Shown: one piece after another, positions 14,207 to 18,198 of the stretch
Layout of the letters: each line of letters opens with the position of its first letter
How positions within the stretch are numbered: the stretch's first letter is position 1
Source: Rhodococcus sp. (in: high G+C Gram-positive bacteria)
GTDB lineage: Bacteria > Actinomycetota > Actinomycetes > Mycobacteriales > Mycobacteriaceae
DNA length: 18,198 bases
Direction: 5' to 3'
Assembly: GCA_012515885.1 (NCBI GenBank)
Contig: JAAYXN010000482.1
Location: 1-18,198, forward strand
Notes under the pieces: generated by a model
What the model saw: the letters and a program-made list of their open reading frames with translations, nothing else
Databases searched by the model: none
Told to the model about the DNA's origin: nothing
Made by a program: the position numbers and the translations under genes

Positions 14207-15715
14207 CTACAACTGCTGCGCGGCCTTCTCTGCCGCCTGCGCCTGCGCGACCTGTTCGGGGGTGAAGCGGATGAACAGTGCCGCGATCCCCGCCACCACC
14301 GCGCAGACTGCGCATCCAACAAGCGCGAAGGTGTATCCCTCACCGAGTGCGACTATTTGAGCCGCCGTCATGTTCTCGATGGAGCCGGATACGCCGCCGA
14401 GCGAGATTGTCCGGGAGGTTGCCATCGCACCGATGACAGCGAGCGCCAGTGGGCCACCGAGTGTTTGAGCGACCTGTGCGATCGCGGCCAGCGGGCCGAT
14501 CTCGGTTTCGTTGACTCCGGCAATTGCGCACAGCGGTAGCGGAACAACCGCGAGACCGACACCGAATCCGATTCCCACGATGGGGATAAACAGATTCGCG
14601 AGATAGGTCGATGAGCTATCGAGCGTCGAGCCGTACAGCAGGCCCACCACCATAATCAGCGCGCCAGCAACCACCAGCCATCGGGGTGGTATCCGAACAA
14701 CCAGTTTCGATGCCACGGCCGCGGCAGCGCCGAGACCGAAAGCGAACGGAACGAAAGCCAGTCCGGCGTTGAGCGGCGAGTACCCGAGAATGTCTTGCAC
14801 AAACAGTGCAACGAATGCAGCGAGAGAGAACATCACCGCCCCGGCGAAGAAGATCGCAACGAATGTCGCCACCCGATTCTTATCGGTGAACAGGGAAAAC
14901 GGCAGCAGTGGATTTTTAGCACCGCGTTCAACGATGAGGAACGCGGCGAACAATACGATACCCAGGACAAAGGAGCCGATGACGAATCCGTTCGTCCACC
15001 CCAGCTCGGGTCCCTCGCTCAGCCCGAACACCACCAGGGTGGCAGCGGCTGTCGCCAAGATCGCTCCGGGCACGTCCAGGACTAGCCGCTGCGCCGACGT
15101 CTCCCGCAACGCCTTCACCGCGAGGGCGACGATTGCGACACCGATGGGCACGTTGATCAGGAAGATCAAACGCCAGGAGATTTCAGTGAGGGCGCCACCA
15201 ATAATCAGGCCGGCGATCGACCCGACACCGGTCATCGCCGCGAAAATGGCGATCGCCTGATTGCGCGCGGGCCCGGCGGCGAAAGTTGTGGCGACCAGAG
15301 CCAACGCGGTCGGCGAGGCCACCGCGGCACCAACGCCTTGCAGGAACCGGGCAGCGACAAGCGTGAACTCGTTGATAGCCAGTCCACACAGCAACGAGGC
15401 CACCGTGAAAAGTGCAACTCCGGAGATGAACATTTTCTTGCGGCCAAAGGCGTCGCCGAGACGACCACCGAGCAGCATCAGACCACCGAAGGCCAACGCG
15501 TAGGACGTGAGAACCCAGTTTCGACCGGCATCACTGAGACCGAGATCAGTCTGCAGCGGTGCGAGCGCCAGGTTGGCCACGGTTCCATCGAGGACGACCA
15601 TCAGCTGCAGTCCACTGAGGACGACAATCGCAAGACCGATCACCGACGTGGCTGCCGCCTGTGCAGGCGTGACGGTGTTGGCTGGGGCCGCATCTGCGGC
15701 GCGGGGATCAGACAC
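14207..15715 (-). CDS. efpA: EfpA-type MFS efflux transporter (14 TM, DHA2/QacA family)
   Basis: Inner-membrane drug:H+ antiporter of the 14-TM DHA2 family. The 502-aa product shows motif D1 VLDGTVANLALAP (41-53, Asp43 in TM1), the EfpA-like LSDAGRNWVLTSYALAFGGL (60-79), motif A GGRLGDAFGRKK (83-94), RFLQGVGAAVASPTALALV (123-141), and the antiporter motif C region TGVGSIAGLIIGG (162-174). The VANLAL and GRNW features resemble mycobacterial EfpA rather than generic QacA. EfpA is confined to Mycobacteriales and, in M. tuberculosis, lies between proS and cysG, as here apart from the yaaA/hmp/nsrR insert. GTG at 15715 has no ribosome-binding site; TAATGT ends 8 nt upstream, suggesting a leaderless mRNA from within the 33-nt gap after cysG. 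Substrate unknown. Confidence 0.9.
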   Translation of the reverse strand: MSDPRAADAAPANTVTPAQAAATSVIGLAIVVLSGLQLMVVLDGTVANLALAPLQTDLGLSDAGRNWVLTSYALAFGGLMLLGGRLGDAFGRKKMFISGVALFTVASLLCGLAINEFTLVAARFLQGVGAAVASPTALALVATTFAAGPARNQAIAIFAAMTGVGSIAGLIIGGALTEISWRLIFLINVPIGVAIVALAVKALRETSAQRLVLDVPGAILATAAATLVVFGLSEGPELGWTNGFVIGSFVLGIVLFAAFLIVERGAKNPLLPFSLFTDKNRVATFVAIFFAGAVMFSLAAFVALFVQDILGYSPLNAGLAFVPFAFGLGAAAAVASKLVVRIPPRWLVVAGALIMVVGLLYGSTLDSSSTYLANLFIPIVGIGFGVGLAVVPLPLCAIAGVNETEIGPLAAIAQVAQTLGGPLALAVIGAMATSRTISLGGVSGSIENMTAAQIVALGEGYTFALVGCAVCAVVAGIAALFIRFTPEQVAQAQAAEKAAQQL

Positions 15716-15723
15716 GGGCGTTC

Positions 15724-15729
15724 ACATTA
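15724..15729 (-). promoter_or_regulatory. -10 element of efpA (leaderless)
   Basis: TAATGT on the minus strand fits TANNNT and ends exactly 8 nt before the efpA GTG. It lies in the 33-nt gap after the cysG stop, so efpA probably has its own promoter despite close spacing. Confidence 0.55.
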
Positions 15730-15748
15730 CTGACCGCCGTGTGCCCGG

Positions 15749-16972
15749 TCACCCCTCGCTACGGGAAAACCCTGCCACCGCGCCGACGACGATAATTGCG
15801 GGAGGCCGGATCTCTTCTTCGACGACCTTCGCGGCCACCGTCGCCAGGTCGGCATGCACCGTGCGTTGCGTACGCAGGGTGCCTTCCTGAATGACCGTGA
15901 CGGGTGTGTCCGCAGCGCGTCCACCAGCCATGAGTACGTCCGCGAATTGCTCGATGCGTTCGACGGCCATCAGCAACACGAGGGTGCCGTTGAGGCGGGC
16001 GAGAGCAGACCAGTCGACGAGTGAATCGGGGTGGTCGGGAGCGACGTGGCCGCTGACGACGACGAACTCGTGGGTGACGCCGCGGTGGGTGACAGGGATT
16101 CCGGCGGCAGAGGGCACCGAGATGGCGCTGGTAATACCGGGAACAACGGTGACGGGGATGCCGACCGCGGCGCAGGCTTCGAGTTCTTCGAATCCGCGCC
16201 CAAACACGTAGGGATCGCCGCCCTTGAGCCGCACGACGAACTTGCCCGCGCGGACCCGGTCGATGAGAGCGTCGTTAATTGCTTCCTGAGCCATCGCCCG
16301 CCCGTAGGGGATCTTGGCCGCATCGATGACCTCGACGTGCGGGCCAAGTTCAGCGAGCAACTCGGGCGGGGCAAGACGATCCGCGATGACGACGTCAGCG
16401 TGTGCAAGCAACCGGCGTCCGCGGACCGTGATGAGGTCGGGATCGCCGGGGCCGCCACCCACCAGTGCCACGCCGGGCGCTGGTGGTTCGTCGGTGTCGC
16501 TGATGGCCCCGGATTGCAGTGCTTCAAGGACAGCAGTGCGCACTGCCGCGGAGCGGCGATGCAGACCGCCTGCAAGCACACCGATGTTCATGCCGTCGTA
16601 GCGGCCAGTGGCAGGAGTGACTGCGGTGCCTTCGCGTGCGCTGTCTGCGCGGACGCAGAACACTTGACGCGACTCGGCTTCCGCAACGACAGCCGCGTTG
16701 GTGTCCGGTTCGTTGGTGCATGCGATGGCGTACCACGCCCCGTCGAGATCGCCGTCTCGGTACTCACGCAGATCGACCGTGATTTGGCCAGCAGTAGCCA
16801 TACCTTCAACTGCTGGCGTGACCTCACGACTGACGATGTGGACCTTCGCGCCGGAGGCAACCAGCAATCCCAGACGACGCTGGGCGACTGATCCGCCACC
16901 GACTACAACCACGCGCCGCCCCACCAGGTCGAGTCCGACCAGGTAATTCGATTCTCCTGCGGCAGAGCTCAC
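15749..16972 (-). CDS. cysG: Siroheme synthase: precorrin-2 dehydrogenase/ferrochelatase and uroporphyrinogen-III C-methyltransferase
   Basis: Two-domain cytoplasmic enzyme that turns uroporphyrinogen III into siroheme, the cofactor of sulfite and nitrite reductases; precorrin-2 can also feed cobalamin synthesis. The 407-aa product has an N-terminal NAD-binding dehydrogenase/chelatase domain with VVVVGGGSVAQRR (21-33) and CVRADSAREGTAVTPA (106-121). The C-terminal SUMT domain has VGGGPGDPDLIT (171-182), VVRLKGGDPYVFGRG (246-260) and the SAM-binding PGITSAISVPSAAGIPVTH (278-296). It is shorter than E. coli CysG (457 aa), as in the mycobacterial form, mainly by a reduced N-terminal part. GTG at 16972 has GGAG 5 nt upstream. 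mqo lies upstream on the same strand, separated by a hairpin, so cysG likely has its own promoter in 16973-17078. No sulfite or nitrite reductase is in the window. Confidence 0.94.
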   Translation of the reverse strand: MSSAAGESNYLVGLDLVGRRVVVVGGGSVAQRRLGLLVASGAKVHIVSREVTPAVEGMATAGQITVDLREYRDGDLDGAWYAIACTNEPDTNAAVVAEAESRQVFCVRADSAREGTAVTPATGRYDGMNIGVLAGGLHRRSAAVRTAVLEALQSGAISDTDEPPAPGVALVGGGPGDPDLITVRGRRLLAHADVVIADRLAPPELLAELGPHVEVIDAAKIPYGRAMAQEAINDALIDRVRAGKFVVRLKGGDPYVFGRGFEELEACAAVGIPVTVVPGITSAISVPSAAGIPVTHRGVTHEFVVVSGHVAPDHPDSLVDWSALARLNGTLVLLMAVERIEQFADVLMAGGRAADTPVTVIQEGTLRTQRTVHADLATVAAKVVEEEIRPPAIIVVGAVAGFSRSEG

Positions 16973-17078
16973 GTGTTCTCCGTTTCCACTTCAACAATCG
17001 TCGCGATCAACCCGAGAGACACCCGGGGTGTATCCCAGAATTTTACGGCGAGCGACGGCGGATCACCGAATGGAAGCG

Positions 17079-17117
17079 AGTTTGTGGCCCCGCATCGCAA
17101 ACGCGGGGCCACAAACT
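17079..17117 (-). terminator. Hairpin terminator overlapping the mqo stop codon
   Basis: Perfect 15-bp inverted repeat, 17079-17093 with 17103-17117, and a 9-nt loop. On the minus strand the stem begins with the last two bases of the mqo TAG (17118-17116). GC-rich (GGCCCCGC core) with no U-tract after it, like the U-less hairpins reported in mycobacteria. Confidence 0.75.
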
Positions 17118-18198
17118 AGACCGTGGCGCTGACGCGATCGAGCCCAAGCTCTTTGGTTCCCCAATCCCATACCTGCTGGAACAGATCCGGGTTGTCGGAC
17201 AGCTTGACGCCGAGCGAAGGCACCATTTCCTGAAGCTTCGGCTTCCATCCATCGAACTCGGCGGGGAAACAGCGTGAGAGCACGTCGAGCATGGCGGGAA
17301 CGGCCGTAGACGCTCCGGGCGATGCACCGAGCAGTCCGGCGATGGAGCCATCTTTCGCGTTGACCACGGCGGTGCCGAATTCGAGGACACCGCCCTTCTT
17401 CTTGTCGCGGCGGATGACCTGGACGCGCTGACCGGCGACGATCAGCTCCCAGTCCTGGCTGATGGCTTGTGGGGCGAACTCACGCAGCATCTCGATGCGG
17501 CCGTTCTCCGTCTTAGCCAATTCGCTGACGAGGTACTTGACCAGCCCGAGTTCGCTGACGCCGACACCGAGCATGGACAGCAGGTTGTCCGGCTTGACCG
17601 AGCCCGGCAGGTCGGTGACTCGGCCTTCTTTGAGGAACTTCGGTGACCAGCCCGCGTAGGGACCGAACAGCAGTCCCGGCTTGTGGCCGATGACGCGCGT
17701 ATCGAGGTGCGGCACCGACATCGGGGGCGCGCCGACAGCAGCCTTGCCGTAGACCTTGGCCTGGTGCTCGGCGATCAGTTCCGGGTTGGTGCAGCGCAGG
17801 AAGGCACCGCTGACGGGGAAACCGCCGAAACCTTTAGCTTCCTTGATGCCGGACTTTTGCAGCAGGTGCAGCGCACCGCCGCCAGCGCCGACGAAAACGA
17901 ACTTGGCGTTAATTTTCTTCTTCACGCCGGTGCGACGGTTGACCGCCTGGACAACCCAGCTGCCGTCACGCTTCTTGGTGAGGTCCTTGACTTCGTGACC
18001 GAAGTGGATGCTGGCACCGGAGGCGCCGACATAGGCGAGGAGCTGCTTGGTGAGGGCACCGAAATCGACGTCCGTGCCGTCTTGCGTCCAGTTCAGGGCG
18101 ATGGGGTCGCTGAAGTCGCGGCCCTTCGCCATGAGCGGCAGACGGCGCGAGAACTCGGCGGGATCGTCGATGTACTCCATACCGGAGAACAGGGTGTG
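17116..18198 (-). CDS. mqo: Malate:quinone oxidoreductase, N-terminus off the window
   Basis: Peripheral membrane FAD enzyme that oxidises malate to oxaloacetate and passes electrons to the quinone pool, a TCA-cycle step. The visible 360 residues are the C-terminal three quarters of a roughly 490-500-aa protein; the first 130 or so, including the GxGxxG FAD site, lie beyond the right edge. Diagnostic stretches are RLPLMAKGRDFSDPIALNW, FVFVGAGGGALHLLQKSG, KGFGGFPVSGAFLRCTNPEL, GAPPMSVPHLDTRVI, LLFGPYAGWSPKFLKEG and IAGLLGASPGASTAVPAML, all specific to Mqo. They resemble mycobacterial Mqo more than the Corynebacterium glutamicum enzyme. An internal ATG at 18180 is not the start, because the frame is open to the edge and conserved sequence (HTLFSG) precedes it. 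The stop is followed at once by a hairpin. Confidence 0.96.
   Translation of the reverse strand, partial: HTLFSGMEYIDDPAEFSRRLPLMAKGRDFSDPIALNWTQDGTDVDFGALTKQLLAYVGASGASIHFGHEVKDLTKKRDGSWVVQAVNRRTGVKKKINAKFVFVGAGGGALHLLQKSGIKEAKGFGGFPVSGAFLRCTNPELIAEHQAKVYGKAAVGAPPMSVPHLDTRVIGHKPGLLFGPYAGWSPKFLKEGRVTDLPGSVKPDNLLSMLGVGVSELGLVKYLVSELAKTENGRIEMLREFAPQAISQDWELIVAGQRVQVIRRDKKKGGVLEFGTAVVNAKDGSIAGLLGASPGASTAVPAMLDVLSRCFPAEFDGWKPKLQEMVPSLGVKLSDNPDLFQQVWDWGTKELGLDRVSATV

Overview
The window is from the chromosome of a high-GC actinobacterium of the order Mycobacteriales (GC about 60% by eye). Three things point there. The InfB, ProS, EfpA-type transporter and Mqo proteins read like mycobacterial/rhodococcal ones. 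The gene order follows the Mycobacterium tuberculosis Rv2836c-Rv2847c block, as remembered: dinF, nrnA, rbfA, infB, ylxR, nusA, rimP, Rv2843/Rv2844, proS, efpA, cysG. Many starts are GTG, and several genes look leaderless. I cannot name the genus.

Left region (1-8314, all minus strand) is the classic translation/RNA cluster, read right to left: rimP and nusA (ATGA overlap), ylxR, infB, a hairpin terminator, a DUF503 gene, rbfA, nrnA, and a MATE (DinF-type) transporter that runs off the left edge. These genes serve ribosome maturation (RimP, RbfA), transcription elongation (NusA), translation initiation (IF-2) and nanoRNA/pAp turnover (NrnA).

Middle region (8527-12103). Diverging from rimP on the plus strand are a Tat-type lipoprotein and a DUF4439 ferritin-like protein, sharing an ATGA overlap. 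They converge on proS (minus). proS and yaaA (plus) diverge from a 57-bp spacer in which each gene has a -10-like TANNNT ending exactly 8 nt before its GTG, so both appear leaderless. yaaA converges on hmp across a spacer with short tandem repeats and a perfect 16-bp palindrome.

Right region (12237-18198, all minus): cysG (siroheme synthesis), efpA (14-TM MFS exporter), nsrR (Rrf2 [4Fe-4S] NO sensor with Asp8/Cys93/Cys99/Cys105) and hmp (flavohaemoglobin NO dioxygenase), preceded by the 3' part of mqo, which enters from the right edge. nsrR-hmp is a NO-detoxification module placed between proS/yaaA and efpA.

Whole-window patterns worth a look are the recurrent leaderless promoter geometry, several 12-19-bp tandem duplications confined mostly to spacers, and long perfect hairpins with little or no U-tract at gene ends. 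I saw no tRNA, rRNA, CRISPR array, insertion sequence or prophage gene. No stretch over 300 bases lacks a gene.
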